In this document: positions 1-9,548 of the stretch, piece by piece
How the letters are laid out: every line of letters begins with the position of its first letter
Position numbering within the stretch: the stretch's first letter is position 1
Assembly (NCBI GenBank): GCA_000969725.1
Contig: JXSR01S022825.1
From: Ophiothrix spiculata
Taxonomy: Eukaryota > Echinodermata > Ophiuroidea > Amphilepidida > Ophiotrichidae
Length of the DNA: 22,816 bases
Strand: one strand, 5' to 3'
Program-made: the position numbers and the translations under genes
Notes under the pieces: model-generated
Databases searched by the model: none
What the model saw: the letters and a program-made list of their open reading frames with translations, nothing else
What the model was told of the DNA's origin: nothing

Positions 1-260
1 AATCATTTATGTGTCTGATTTTGGGTGGCGCTATACTGTTAGGTTCTTAATATATATAAGAAAAAGAGCTTCGACTTATGGCATATATGCGATACGGGGG
101 TGTTTTGGGGTATACTGGGTTCGAGCCCAGGCGTGGCGGTTCTTGTCTCATCGTTTCCTTTGGCAAGAAATTTTACTCTTAATTGCTCCGTGGTTTGGAA
201 GTCACGTTAAGCCGTTGGTCCACCTTATATTGGAGACCATGGATGACGGAAATTCATAGT
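1..260 (+). repeat. SINE-like dispersed repeat fragment
   Basis: The stretch at 118-128 reads GGTTCGAGCCC, a good match to the RNA polymerase III B-box of tRNA-derived SINEs. It is followed at about 150-215 by a block (TTTCCTTTGGCAAGAAATTT, then an ACTCT...TTGCTCCGTGG stretch) that recurs in diverged form at 16690-16735. A possible A-box-like stretch lies near 24-44, but its spacing to the B-box (about 90 bp) is too long for an intact tRNA head. I read this as a decayed tRNA-derived SINE; the left limit is uncertain. The open frame over 11-259 shows no protein resemblance. Confidence 0.5.
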
Positions 261-392
261 TCCACCTTCGTATTTGAATCCAACATTGGGGTGTTACGAA
301 GTACCCCCGATCCAGAATCAGATCCAGATGGGATTTCCAACTACTTCTAGATCTGAAACATATCAGGTGGGATACGCTCAACTCTATTTGTA

Positions 393-517
393 CAGGGTGT
401 CCAAAAATTAACTACCCATTTTTAAATGCTTATAGCTTTAAAACCAGGATTCGCATGGCAACTATAGACATATGTATAGATAGAGGAAACTTGTAGAATT
501 TTTTTGGTACCAAACAT
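393..517 (+). repeat. Left terminal inverted repeat of mariner-type element
   Basis: Pairs with 1329-1453. Differences are scattered point changes (for example TTTTTAAATG versus TTTTTGAATG after the first 30 bases). It starts CAGGGTGTCC directly after a TA dinucleotide. Confidence 0.88.
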
Positions 518-589
518 TATGCAATCAGAAAACTTCTAAGATAGCAAGAAGGTCTGAAAGTTCAAAGTGGTTGAGCCAATATACCATAC

Positions 590-945
590 AGTGTTGATAC
601 TCTTCTGCCACTTCACTATGATGACATGACACCTCATACAGCTAAACGGTTTAGAATGGCTTTATTAATTAACTTTTTCATGAACAATCATATTGCTCAA
701 GACAAAGAAACCCTGGCCCTTTCACTCCGATGATTTAAGTCCGCTCAATTACTTTTTTGAGTTATCTGAAGGACAGTACATCCAAACACCCTGGACTATT
801 CCTGACCTGAAACAGAACATCACCAGTGAAAACAGGAAGATCAAGAAGAGCGCATGCACAAATGTCCAGAGCTTTGTCGTTAGAGTAAAAGAATTTTTTG
901 AAGTCTGCAAGGAGGCCATCTAGAACATATTCTGAAACTCTAGGC
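590..945 (+). pseudogene. Mariner-type transposase remnant, C-terminal catalytic part
   Basis: Frame one (about 615-705) reads YDDMTPHTAKRFRMALL, which resembles the second catalytic block of mariner transposases (an Asp followed by PHTA). A frameshift near 705 moves the reading to another frame, where 712-923 gives WPFHSDDLSPLNYFF and then a tail with TIPDLKQ and FVVRVKEFFEVC, the usual C-terminal order of this family. In the SPDLSPxD-type block the Pro is replaced by Asp and the last catalytic Asp position is Asn (LNYF). A stop follows at 921-923, just before residues that would read like the family's conserved end. The frameshift, changed catalytic residue and missing N-terminal half all say it is dead. 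Confidence 0.8.
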
Positions 946-1328
946 AGCTTAATCTGGATAAGAAGGAGGTAATTTGACATGTCCCTGTGAGTGTAACTTT
1001 GAATTTGTAATTAGGGGTAATGCTTTTGTGTACCATTTAAAGATGACCATAATGCGAGAGTTACGATTTGACAAATTAAAAACATTTTAATGAGCATTAT
1101 GTAATTATTAAGACAAAACCACAATCAAAAATCTTTGTGTTAACATTGTAAAAACTGTTTCGCTGAATTGGTCATTAAAATGATCATGAATGATTCTCCT
1201 GTCTTCAAAGATTGATCCCTCCTCTACATGTGACTCGCACATTTGTTTTTCTTCTCAGTATGAAAGTAGGCTTTTTACGTTTGACGTAATTTACGTTGAA
1301 AAGGATTTTCAAAAATGGCAATCATGTC

Positions 1329-1453
1329 ATGTTTGGTACCAAATTAATTCTACAAGTTTCCTCTATCAATACATATGTCTATAGTTGCCATGCAAATCAT
1401 GGTTTTAAAGTTATAAGCATTCAAAAATGGGTAGTTAATTTTTGGACACCCTG
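1329..1453 (-). repeat. Right terminal inverted repeat of mariner-type element
   Basis: Reverse complement of 393-517 with few mismatches; ends ...GGACACCCTG before a TA dinucleotide. Confidence 0.88.
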
Positions 1454-1455
1454 TA

Positions 1456-2523
1456 TAAACGAATTTCTATGAAACAACCGAGTGAATATCTTCTTTTAGG
1501 GTGCATGTCACAAAATTCACCAAAACAATGCCAGTGTATTCTCGTTAGTATTTACCAATACTGGTCCTTAACTAGCTTCAGTTTAATTGAAGTGCATTGT
1601 TTTGATAGGAGTTTGTAAAAATCCAAGATGACCGCCCCATCACATGCATGGTTCCACTAAAGTTGTCAAAATTTTGTTTTTAAAATTACTTATTTTTTTT
1701 AAACATTCTACTTGTACTCCATGATGGGTAATTTCAGTGAGTGTTAGGATTTTGCATGTCAACTTAGTTTACTAAAATGGATGGATCTTTTCCAGACATT
1801 ATATTCGCCTGTATGCAATCCCAATTGACTTTCATGTGACTCTCTTGAGAGTCACTTTGGGACTATTAAACCATACTACTATCGTTTCAACAGCTTAATA
1901 AATTTTAAACATATAATACTTACCATTGGATATTCACTTTACTGCTATTATACTGGATTCCACAAACAACATGCGGCAGCTTGCTTTTATTCCTTTAAAC
2001 CCTTACCATTGTCCATTGAAAATATATTCATGTCTAATTTAACAGATCGCCTTCAAAATTGATCCGCTGTCTGCTATTGATGGCCATTCTGTTAGTCATT
2101 GCTAACTTCAAGGTCACTGTAAACTCTACGAAATGGAAAGCTAAGATCCAGTAATTGGGTGGGTACCTTGACTTGAACTTCTTAGTTCAAATAAATCATG
2201 GCAGATGCTGTATAAATGAATTACAATTCCAGTACCAAATGTATTGCCATACATGTATGATTACATGGAAATATATCTATTTACTTATGTTATTATCTCA
2301 ATTGTCATAAATAATGATTGTTCCACGTATTATCATGGATCTTATCACTTCTTGAAGGTTTATTAAACAATTATTGTCGAGATTTTTTTATGGGATCAAT
2401 GAACCGTAGCGTGCATTCATTTTATCTTCACCTATTGATTATAATGAGATATAGATAGATTTACCGTTTTACATAATCCGTATTTATTAGTATAAAAATA
2501 AAATGATAAGGCCCGGTACAGAG
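1456..2523. other. Non-coding stretch, no gene seen
   Basis: AT-rich sequence with no open frame of note. The only local structure is a 20-base hairpin at 1836-1855 (GTGACTCTC, two-base loop, GAGAGTCAC). No splice-bordered exon or repeat family member could be recognised. Confidence 0.5.
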
Positions 2524-2653
2524 TATTTTGATTAGAATATTCTGCTGACGACAAAATGACGTAGGTCATCGAATAAATCACGAATAAAACTGTGTGTTTT
2601 ATTCGATGACCTACGTCATTTTGTCGTCAGCATAGAATATTCTAAGCAAAATA
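2524..2653. repeat. Foldback/MITE-like near-perfect 130-bp hairpin
   Basis: The left arm 2524-2577 and right arm 2598-2653 are reverse complements, differing by a 2-base insertion in the right arm and one or two substitutions. They are separated by a 20-base loop. The arms start TATTTTGATTAGAATATTCT. Inside the loop, CGAATAAAAC (2581-2590) can also pair with GTTTTATTCG (2596-2605), so two alternative hairpin tips are possible. A TA dinucleotide lies at each outer edge, compatible with a TA-inserting miniature element, though too short to prove it. Confidence 0.85.
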
Positions 2654-3029
2654 TTATATACAATAGTGGATTCTGGAATGGCCTAATTAAAGTGAACATA
2701 TTTGCAAAACATAATAAGTACCCTATTATAATTGTGATTCAGGGATAAGAACCTAAGCTGCGTATAATCAGACATAGATTAACAATAACAACATAGAGCA
2801 GCAGACAAAGTTCAAACAAATATCTGAGGGGCCAAGGTTGTTTGGATTTTTCAGTAAATATTAAACTTCCAAGAATAATAATAACGAAAATTGCTTGCCT
2901 TTATACCTGTAAATCAAATTATCTACATGGGATCTATGGACCATAGGTAACATCACTAGGCTGGAATCAATATAAAATAATCAATATGTTGCATGGGACC
3001 CTGCAGGAGGAGGGCAAAAGTCATTGCAG

Positions 3030-3190
3030 GGGTCAATCTCAAAATTGGTCAAATCTTGTTCAAAACCATTCTAACAAGTTCCTCTCATCATAACGTAGCA
3101 GAAAAGTATACTTTGACCCATCTTTGATGAATTTGGTTATAAGAATTATATGTATAAAAAAAAGTCAATCAGAGGCCTGGGTCACTCGAC
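3030..3190 (+). repeat. Dispersed repeat copy shared with 19916-20070
   Basis: AAAATTGGTCAAATCTTGTT at 3042-3061, followed by a run ending GTTCCTCTCATCA, recurs with small changes at about 19925-19975, and inverted at about 20500-20545. The similarity continues through the AGCAGAAAAG..TATACTTT block. This is a lone, partial copy of the family whose inverted pair lies in the EGF gene intron. Confidence 0.7.
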
Positions 3191-4223
3191 ATGTGAATGG
3201 CTACCCACCCTCGTCCATAAAAAGCGTCGAAAAACGTCTAACTTTCATCACTGGGAGGCAACTTTTGCAAAAAGGGTATGTTTTTTTATGACAATTTTTT
3301 TAGTTTTGCGTGTCGTATAAAACATACTGGGTTTTTATACCACACGTATGAAAAAACATACCGGGTTATGGGCTATATCTGGAAAGGAGAAGGAGTTTTT
3401 TGTAGGCTGTTGCGACGCCATCTTGTGTATACCAGAAAAAAGGATAAAAAGCACATTTTTGTGCTTGTCTTTGCACAAGTTGTCTTTGTACAAGTTTGTA
3501 CAGGAGTTTATTGACCAGTTCAATCGAGGGAGGGGGGGGGGTATTCTTATTTGAGCTAGACAAGGGTGCTGGATCCTCAAACTCCAGCCAAAAATGGTAC
3601 ATGAATTTAATGATTTTCCTTCAATAGGCCCTTTTAAATAATTTGCCATTTTTGAGGTTTTCCACACTCGAATGTACCCCCAAAATCACCAAATTTGGGG
3701 GTCAGTGAGATAACTTTGACTCGTGTTTAAGGGGCGTTTTTTTGTTTGTAAAAAAGGGCCCAAAATTGAGGATTTCTTGTAAACAGCGACCCGTTAGAGT
3801 AGCACCCCAAGCTCAATAGTCACTAAAAGCAAAAAACAAACAAAAAACTTAAGGTGGCTATCAATCTATGGACTACATGAACAGAAGGCGGGACCCGAGA
3901 CTGAAAGGCCAATGAAATGAAATGAAATGAAATGGTTAGTTACCGATGCATTGATTTCAGCAACTTGCGATAATGATTTAAGTTTTCATTATTTTCGGCA
4001 CATTCTCTGTAATTTTTGACGATATTTGTGATCTGCGAAAGTAAGTGATGAAATTTCATTTGATCGTACTCCATGAGTCTCATAATAGTTAAGTATTACC
4101 GCATGGACTCCATGTTATCTGATTTTGCTTTTCTGAGCCCATATTATTTTCAGTCAATTAAAAGAAATTATTTTAATAACATGGGTTTAAGCGGCAAGGA
4201 AATATATATGCGGGCAGGAGATG
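3191..4223. other. Non-coding stretch with low-complexity patches
   Basis: Several overlapping small open frames on both strands (3278-3667) have no recognisable protein features and shadow each other. The region contains a G-run at about 3531-3541, a 16-bp tandem duplication near 3463-3495 (GTCTTTGCACAAGTT then GTCTTTGTACAAGTT) and a short pentanucleotide array. I see no gene. Confidence 0.45.
3911..3934. repeat. Pentanucleotide microsatellite (AATGA)n
   Basis: AATGAAATGAAATGAAATGA and four further bases: nearly five perfect five-base units. Confidence 0.9.
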
Positions 4224-4817
4224 GCAGGTGGTTATCTATACACAGAATGCTGTCTTCAGTAGATAGCATGTGGTTATCTATACACAGAATGCTGTCTTCA
4301 GTAGATAGCATGTGGTTATCAATACACAGCATGCTGTCTTCAGTAGATAGCAGGTGGTTATCAATACACAGTATGTTGTCTTCACACAGCATGCTGTCTT
4401 CAGTAGATAGCAGGTGGTTATCAATACACAGCATGCTGTCTTCAGTAGATAGCAGGTGGTAATTAATACACAATATGTTGTCTTCAGTAGATAGCATGTG
4501 GTTATCAATACACAGCATGCTGTCTTCAGTAGATAGCAGCTGGTTATCAATATACAGCATGTTGTTTTCAGTAGATAGCACGTGGTTATCAATACACAGT
4601 ATGTTGTCTTCAGTAGATAGCATGTGGTTATCAATACACAGCATGCTGTCTTCAGTAGATAGCAGGCGGTTATCAATACAAAGCATGCTGTCTTCAGTAG
4701 ATAGCAGATGGTTATCAATACATAACATGCGCACTGTCTTCATTAGATAGTAGGTGGTTATCAATACACAGCATGCTTTCTTCAGTAGATAGCAGATGGT
4801 TATCAATACATAACATG
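4224..4817 (+). repeat. 42-bp minisatellite, array 1 (about 14 units)
   Basis: The unit is 42 bp, beginning GCAGGTGGTTATCAATACAC and continuing AGCATGCTGTCTTCAGTAGATA. About 14 copies run head to tail; unit 4 is truncated and partly re-duplicated (about 4366-4405) and unit 12 has a 4-bp insertion. Because 42 is divisible by three and the unit has few stops, the array gives long open frames on both strands (for example MLSSVDSRWLSIHS per unit on +). These are most simply artefacts of the repeat: no signal peptide, unique flanking domain or splice context supports coding. Confidence 0.95.
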
Positions 4818-5992
4818 TGACATAATGAAAAAGTATCCTCCAATTGTTGCAAAAACTATTCTGTCCGCCTGTGCATACACACACAAGCAATAGTAAACTT
4901 GGCACTCCACATTATTATACATTAACAAGGCCAGTGAGTCACAAGTTCATTGCAAGCTGTTATGTGACTGTTTCTTATATTGAAAAATACATTTTTTATT
5001 TTTTGTCCAATCATTTTGAGCCTTTTATGAAAGTTTTAGCATATAATTTTATCTTTTATATCTTGTTTTATTTAGGTTCCCACGACCTTAAAGTTTTTGA
5101 GTTCCATAGCCAAATACCATCACAACATCATAGTATATCGAAAAGATTTCAATGAAATTTCTCATATAATGACTTAGCATTAACATGTACAATGCACACA
5201 CACAGTCTGTGAGTAATTGTTCCAGTTCAATGAGTACCTATTTGTTCTGCATGATTCCTCCCCAACAGTGTAAAAATAGGTCGCATGACTGTTGATGTGT
5301 TTTTACATCATAACGGCGCCAAATATTGACCGATTACAACACTTTAAAAAGTTTCAAGTAGATTAATATTTTCTTCATGGAATAAAAAGCGTAGTCTGTC
5401 AATTTATAGTGTTGAACATATAAAATGAGGGCCTACTTGCACCCCAGGTATAGACCAAAATAGCACAAATCATATACCTCCAATGTTAAAACATGGATTA
5501 TTTTAGACTGGGACAAGAGTGTTCTAACTTCATAACGACGACGTTTCTCAACCGAATTGAACAAGATTTCAGGGGAATGGTTGTAAATATACGTTGTTTG
5601 GAACTGAGGGCAAAGTAAGAAAAAATAATGTTTAATTTTTTTCTTATGTCATGCGAAAGTCAAAAAGGACCTATTTTGTCTATATGTTATATAATTGGGT
5701 TACTTTTAGCATAGGCAGAAGAGACCACTTTGTACACATGTTCTGGTGGGTTTTCTTGGTTGTTTTGCTAAAATGTTCTGCTTTTATTTCAATACTGAGT
5801 ATGGTGAATTATACATTTTTGGAAAGATGCAAATTTCTTCTTTCATTATCAGTTTTATCTAAAATTCCAGCATGTTTGCTTGCAACTCATAACATTGTTT
5901 ATTTTAAAATTGCTTGGAGAATGGCCTATACTTAACTGTGTAAATAAGTGTATGCACAGTCGTTAGTGAGCAGATGCAACAAACTTCATTAT
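4818..5992. other. Spacer between minisatellite arrays, no gene seen
   Basis: AT-rich DNA with two moderate open frames (4844-5155, 5651-5935). Neither shows domain motifs, and the second is merely rich in hydrophobic codons as T-rich DNA tends to be. No splice-bordered exon was recognised. Confidence 0.4.
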
Positions 5993-6180
5993 GGCTGTCT
6001 TCATTAGATAGCAGGTGGTTATCAATACTGAGTATGCTGTCTTCAGTAGATAGCAGGTGGTTATCAATATACAGTATGTTGTCTTCAGTAGATAGCATGT
6101 GGTTATCAATACACAGTAGACCTATGCTGTCTTCAGCAGATGGTTATCATTGCATAACATGCTTGCTGTATTCATTAGAT
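5993..6180 (+). repeat. 42-bp minisatellite, array 2 (about 4.5 units)
   Basis: Same unit and orientation as the arrays at 4224-4817 and 7602-7949. The copies are more degenerate: one has a CTGTCTTCATTAGATA variant and the last one and a half units have lost pieces (6113-6180). Confidence 0.92.
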
Positions 6181-6422
6181 GCACAATGTATACAACTTGC
6201 AAACTTTCACAGCGCCAACTGCGGCCAAACATTGTCGTTGTAAGTCAACCGCAGCGTGACCGATGGTGACCTTCACCAAAACAACACCCATTATTAGAAA
6301 GTTAAGGAGTCTGAATATATTACCGGGTTAGTGGTGTCTCGGGGTACTAACAGAGCGGATAGGAATAAATAAGTTGAACTAAATCACATCATAGATTAGA
6401 GAAATATGTGTAATCAGCCCAA
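6181..6422. other. Non-coding spacer
   Basis: No coding or repeat signal recognised between minisatellite array 2 and the TTAA-flanked element. Confidence 0.4.
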
Positions 6423-6426
6423 TTAA

Positions 6427-6773
6427 AGGTGCAATTCATGATTTTGATGTGGCCTCTTCTTTAGCTAAATGTAAAGAAGAAAACAAAATAAATATATTCT
6501 GAAAATTTCACTTGATTCCGATCGTTCGTTTCCAAGTTACAAACTTTTCAGCATTTTGAAAATCCCCATAGCCTACTGTGGTGTAATTACTGTCGGGGCC
6601 CCGACAATAATTAGAAAATGGCACATTTTCTCACTTTTCTCAAAAATGCAAGCTCATATGAAAGAATGGTTTTGGGATTGTATCATATACCAGTTGAGGG
6701 TTCGTATAAGCTAAAAAACTCAAACTTGATTGACGTGACCTTGAGGGTGAAAAGTGGATCATGAATTGCCCCT
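6427..6773. mobile_element. TTAA-flanked miniature DNA transposon (347 bp)
   Basis: The ends are inverted repeats: the left reads AGGTGCAATTCATGAT, and the right, in reverse complement, AGGGGCAATTCATGAT. TTAA lies immediately outside each end (6423-6426 and 6774-6777), the target duplication of the Kolobok and piggyBac superfamilies. No transposase frame is present. The interior holds a perfect 16-bp palindrome TGTCGGGGCCCCGACA at 6591-6606. Superfamily assignment between Kolobok and piggyBac rests on TTAA alone and is open. Confidence 0.85.
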
Positions 6774-6777
6774 TTAA

Positions 6778-7601
6778 CCTTGATAAATGTGTGGCAAAAA
6801 TTATCCCCCCAGATTGTTTGGAACCAATGACTCAAAGCATCCTTCACAACGAGTGATTTGCACAAAAGCCATGTAACTTCCGCAGCTCATTATTCCCGGT
6901 GATTAATATTTTAAGTATGCTACAACTGCTAGTATTTATCATAAAATCAATCATGTGGATATTGAAATTTACATACGCACATGTTGTGTGCGATCGACAT
7001 ACATGTGCCAGCATGAAACCTATTTCACATAGATGACAATGTAAAACGGTTTCAAGTCGGCACATGATACTAAATCGCACACAAAACCGTACTCGGGTTC
7101 ATTTTGCGGGTGCACAAAAATGAGTGATTATTTCATTGCCTAAATTGTTGGTATCCATATCAAAATATCTACCATACTCCAAGCTTGTTAGACAACTAGT
7201 TGACTAAGAATCTTTTGATCCACAAATAGGAGAAAAAACGGTTTGTTTTCATACTTTTCATGAAACAATCTGTTTAATCTTTCACAAACATAAAACGGTA
7301 GCAATAACGTGAAAAAAATTAGTTTACTAACAAGCCCTATATGTCTCCTACAAACCTTTGTCTTTAGATTAATCTTTATTGTTAGTAATTAGACGCAGTA
7401 CGTTCACCCGTGAAAGTGCTAAAATGAAGAAAAATTGCCATATAAAAGTATACAGATAAGCTAACGTCTCGCCAGCTAGGGAGTCAAGTTGGTCACCGAC
7501 AAGGCAACTGGTGATTGACCAATCAACGAAGCGAATTAGTTCAGCAAGTGGCGCTGTGTACAGTTGTATAGTGTTTATACATAATGAAACACATGTGGAT
7601 G
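6778..7601. other. Non-coding stretch, no gene seen
   Basis: Minus-strand open frames at 6683-7080 lack any recognisable domain. No splice-bordered exon, tRNA or repeat was identified. Confidence 0.4.
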
Positions 7602-7949
7602 GCAGGTGGTTATCAATACATAGTATGCTGTCTTCAGTAGATAGCAGGTGGTTATCAATACACAGTATGTTGTCCTCAGTAGATAGCAGGTGGTTATCAA
7701 TACATAGTATGCTGTCTTCAGTAGATAGCAGGTGGTCATCAATACATAGTATGCTGTCTTCAGTAGATAGCAGGTGGTTATCAATACATAGTATGCTGTC
7801 TTCAGTGGATAGCAGGTGGTTATCAATACATAGTATGCTGTCTTCATTAGATAGCAGGTGGCTATTAATACATAGTATGCTGTCTTCAGTAGATAGCAGG
7901 TGGTTATCAATACATAGTATGCTGTATTCAGTAGATAGCAGGTGTTTAT
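7602..7949 (+). repeat. 42-bp minisatellite, array 3 (about 8 units)
   Basis: This is the most homogeneous of the three arrays. Nearly every unit carries the CATAGTATGCTG variant where array 1 mostly has CACAGCATGCTG, so it has been homogenised separately. Orientation is the same as in the other arrays. The open frames over it on both strands are products of the 3-divisible period. Confidence 0.95.
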
Positions 7950-8588
7950 TTTAAACTTGGAACATGAAGCTACGAATGTAGGTACATAATAATCTAAAAG
8001 CTGTATAAATAAAAGAGAATTTACTGTATCATGGATTTCCATTTCTTTCCTTTCCAACTGTGAAAAATTGGTGGTCTACTCTGGAATCACCACGAGAGAC
8101 AATCCATAGCTTCCACAAATTGAACACAATGCTGCAATGCAGCTGCATATGCTATGTTTTTTTTCCAGCAAACAAAAACCCTCTAAATATCAGTCATGTT
8201 TCACTATTTCTTGTCAACTCTGTGAGGTTCATTTGATTTATTTGGAGTAACAACGTGTGTAAGTATACTCTGACACACATCATTGGTAAAAATTGGTCGA
8301 AAAAATAGCAAAAAAACATGATTTTTGCGATTTTTCGGTGATTTTTGCGTTTTTTGACATGACGTCACATATGACGTCACTGTGACGTCATACAAGGTCC
8401 GATTTAATTTTATTTTTTTGGTGGTATCAATGGACTCGTGAGGGCCTAGCTATCCACCAGTACTCTACACTTGATGTTTCGTCAATCATTTTCCGAGATC
8501 GGAAGGGGTGGACGGAATCCGCCCCCCCCCCCTCCCCCGCCCCCGGCTGTGAGGTGGGTCGAAAAAGCCCGCCTCTTTAAGGGTTAAA
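7950..8588. other. Non-coding stretch with CRE-like cluster and C-rich tract
   Basis: Holds a triplet of TGACGTCA palindromes (8360-8390) and a pyrimidine tract of mostly C at 8522-8544. No coding exon is recognisable. Confidence 0.45.
8360..8390. promoter_or_regulatory. Cluster of three CRE-type TGACGTCA palindromes
   Basis: Perfect 8-bp TGACGTCA sites start at 8360, 8372 and 8383, at 12- and 11-bp steps (about one helical turn). This is the full consensus for CREB/ATF bZIP dimers. No promoter or transcript start is visible nearby, so regulatory activity is only a possibility; a related TGACGTCA also occurs at 11547-11554 inside a transposon. Confidence 0.4.
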
Positions 8589-8700
8589 ATATATTTAGCT
8601 TATATCTAAATATCCACTTTTTCAGATATTCAGATATTTGAGATAATTAGAAAATTGGATATTTGAGATAATAGGATATTTACAACATATATAAGCTAGT
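8589..8700. repeat. AT-rich ATCTAAATATCC repeat block
   Basis: Irregular repetition of ATATCTAAATATCCACTTTT and GATATTTGAGATAAT words. The same words occur at 9488-9530, 11008-11145, 11232-11372, 11940-12010 and 13313-13392. The blocks look like one ancestral repeat region later interrupted by insertions. Confidence 0.7.
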
Positions 8701-8709
8701 ATCCATCCA

Positions 8710-9486
8710 GGGGCCGTATTCATAAAGCACACTCAAGTGCATCCTTTTAAAGAGTTTTTCTTAAATCTGCTGAATCTTAGAGTTGCACTTTAATGAACAC
8801 ATATTTAACATGTTTTAAAGGAATCCCTTAACTATTATTTAAAGGGCAACTTTTAAGGGGACATTGGGGCACCATCAAAAGTTGTCCTTAAATCACATGG
8901 TATTCGATATTTACATAATTTGTTTCCTAATAGTTGAAGTTTACTTAGGAGAGTCATTTTGATACTTGGAAATATTTTTACAAATTATAGTTAGCATGTT
9001 TGGACTTAAAATTACATTTAAAAATAAACAAAAATGACACACTGCAATAAAGCAGAAATTGATCTTTACATATAAGGGAATCACTTAGGCATGGTTCCCA
9101 GTTCATGACGAAAGCTTTTGAGTCATACGAAAGGGCTTGACGTAATTGTCTTGCATTGTGATGCAATACAATATTGAGTCGTGATTCAAAGATAGATGTA
9201 TTAGAGTTGAATGAATGTTGCAGAAAAAAATCGCCAGGACCTCTATTATTATAAAGACCACTTCAAAGAATGCGTAGTTATGCGTTTTTCCTAATATTTT
9301 TGCACCATGACTCAAAATACATTTCGTCATGGCTCTTGCATCAAGCCCTTTCGTATGTCGGAAGACATTCCGTCATGAACTGGGAACCATGCCTTAAGTA
9401 AGTAAAACACTTACGTTCAAGTGTTAGAGTACTACAAAGTGTAAACATTGCACTTCAGTGTAAGGGAGTTTTATGAATATGGCCCC
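8710..9486. mobile_element. Inverted-repeat DNA transposon, GGGGCC ends (777 bp)
   Basis: The left end begins GGGGCCGTATTCATAAA and the right end, in reverse complement, GGGGCCATATTCATAAA; further weak pairing follows (AAGTGCA motifs). It interrupts the AT-rich repeat block. No clear target duplication was found, so the superfamily is unassigned. It contains no transposase frame and is itself interrupted by the element at 9088-9393, leaving about 470 bp of original element. Confidence 0.7.
9088..9393. mobile_element. Nested miniature element with TTA target duplication
   Basis: Inverted ends of about 50 bp: the left starts GGCATGGTTCCCAGTTCATG, and the right is the same in reverse complement. 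Pairing continues in patches to ATACGAAAGGGCTTGA (9126-9141 against 9343-9358). TTA flanks both sides (9085-9087 and 9394-9396), as in PIF/Harbinger elements, whose duplications are typically TWA. It sits wholly inside the 8710-9486 element and is therefore younger. Confidence 0.78.
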
Positions 9487-9548
9487 AGATATCTAGCTAA
9501 TATATCTAAATATCGGCTAAATAGTAGATAATAGCTGGCCAATTCCAT

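Larger units (their letters stand above)
393..1453 (+). mobile_element. Decayed mariner-type DNA transposon with 125-bp inverted ends
   Basis: The two ends are long inverted repeats: 393-517 and 1329-1453 match almost base for base in reverse complement over 125 bp, starting CAGGGTGTCCAAAAATTAAC. The element is bounded on both sides by TA (391-392 and 1454-1455), the target duplication of the Tc1/mariner superfamily. The interior carries the broken C-terminal half of a transposase on the + strand. The 5' half of the transposase is absent or unrecognisable and the whole element is only 1061 bp, so it is a non-autonomous fossil. The similar condition of the two ends suggests fairly recent mobilisation by a transposase acting in trans, with the reading frame already dead. 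Confidence 0.88.

Noticed and set aside
24-130. Functional tRNA gene
   Set aside because: A B-box is present but no cloverleaf can be drawn and the A-box spacing is wrong; fits a SINE relic better.
3278-3667. Cluster of four small open frames
   Set aside because: Overlapping frames on both strands in low-complexity DNA, without motifs or splice context.
4168-4905. 245-codon minus-strand open frame
   Set aside because: Most of it is the 42-bp minisatellite read in one of several open frames; a period divisible by three explains its length.
5651-5935. 94-codon hydrophobic open frame suggesting a membrane protein
   Set aside because: T-rich DNA yields Phe/Leu/Ile codons by default; no start context or conserved motif supports it.
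4224-7949. CRISPR-like array
   Set aside because: Units are contiguous without unique spacers, and the genome is eukaryotic.
7511-8057. Open frames on both strands over array 3
   Set aside because: Same minisatellite artefact; no domain outside the repeat.
8204-8395. Minus-strand 63-codon open frame
   Set aside because: It runs through poly-T/A and the TGACGTCA cluster (VTVTSYVTS) and has no protein-like feature.
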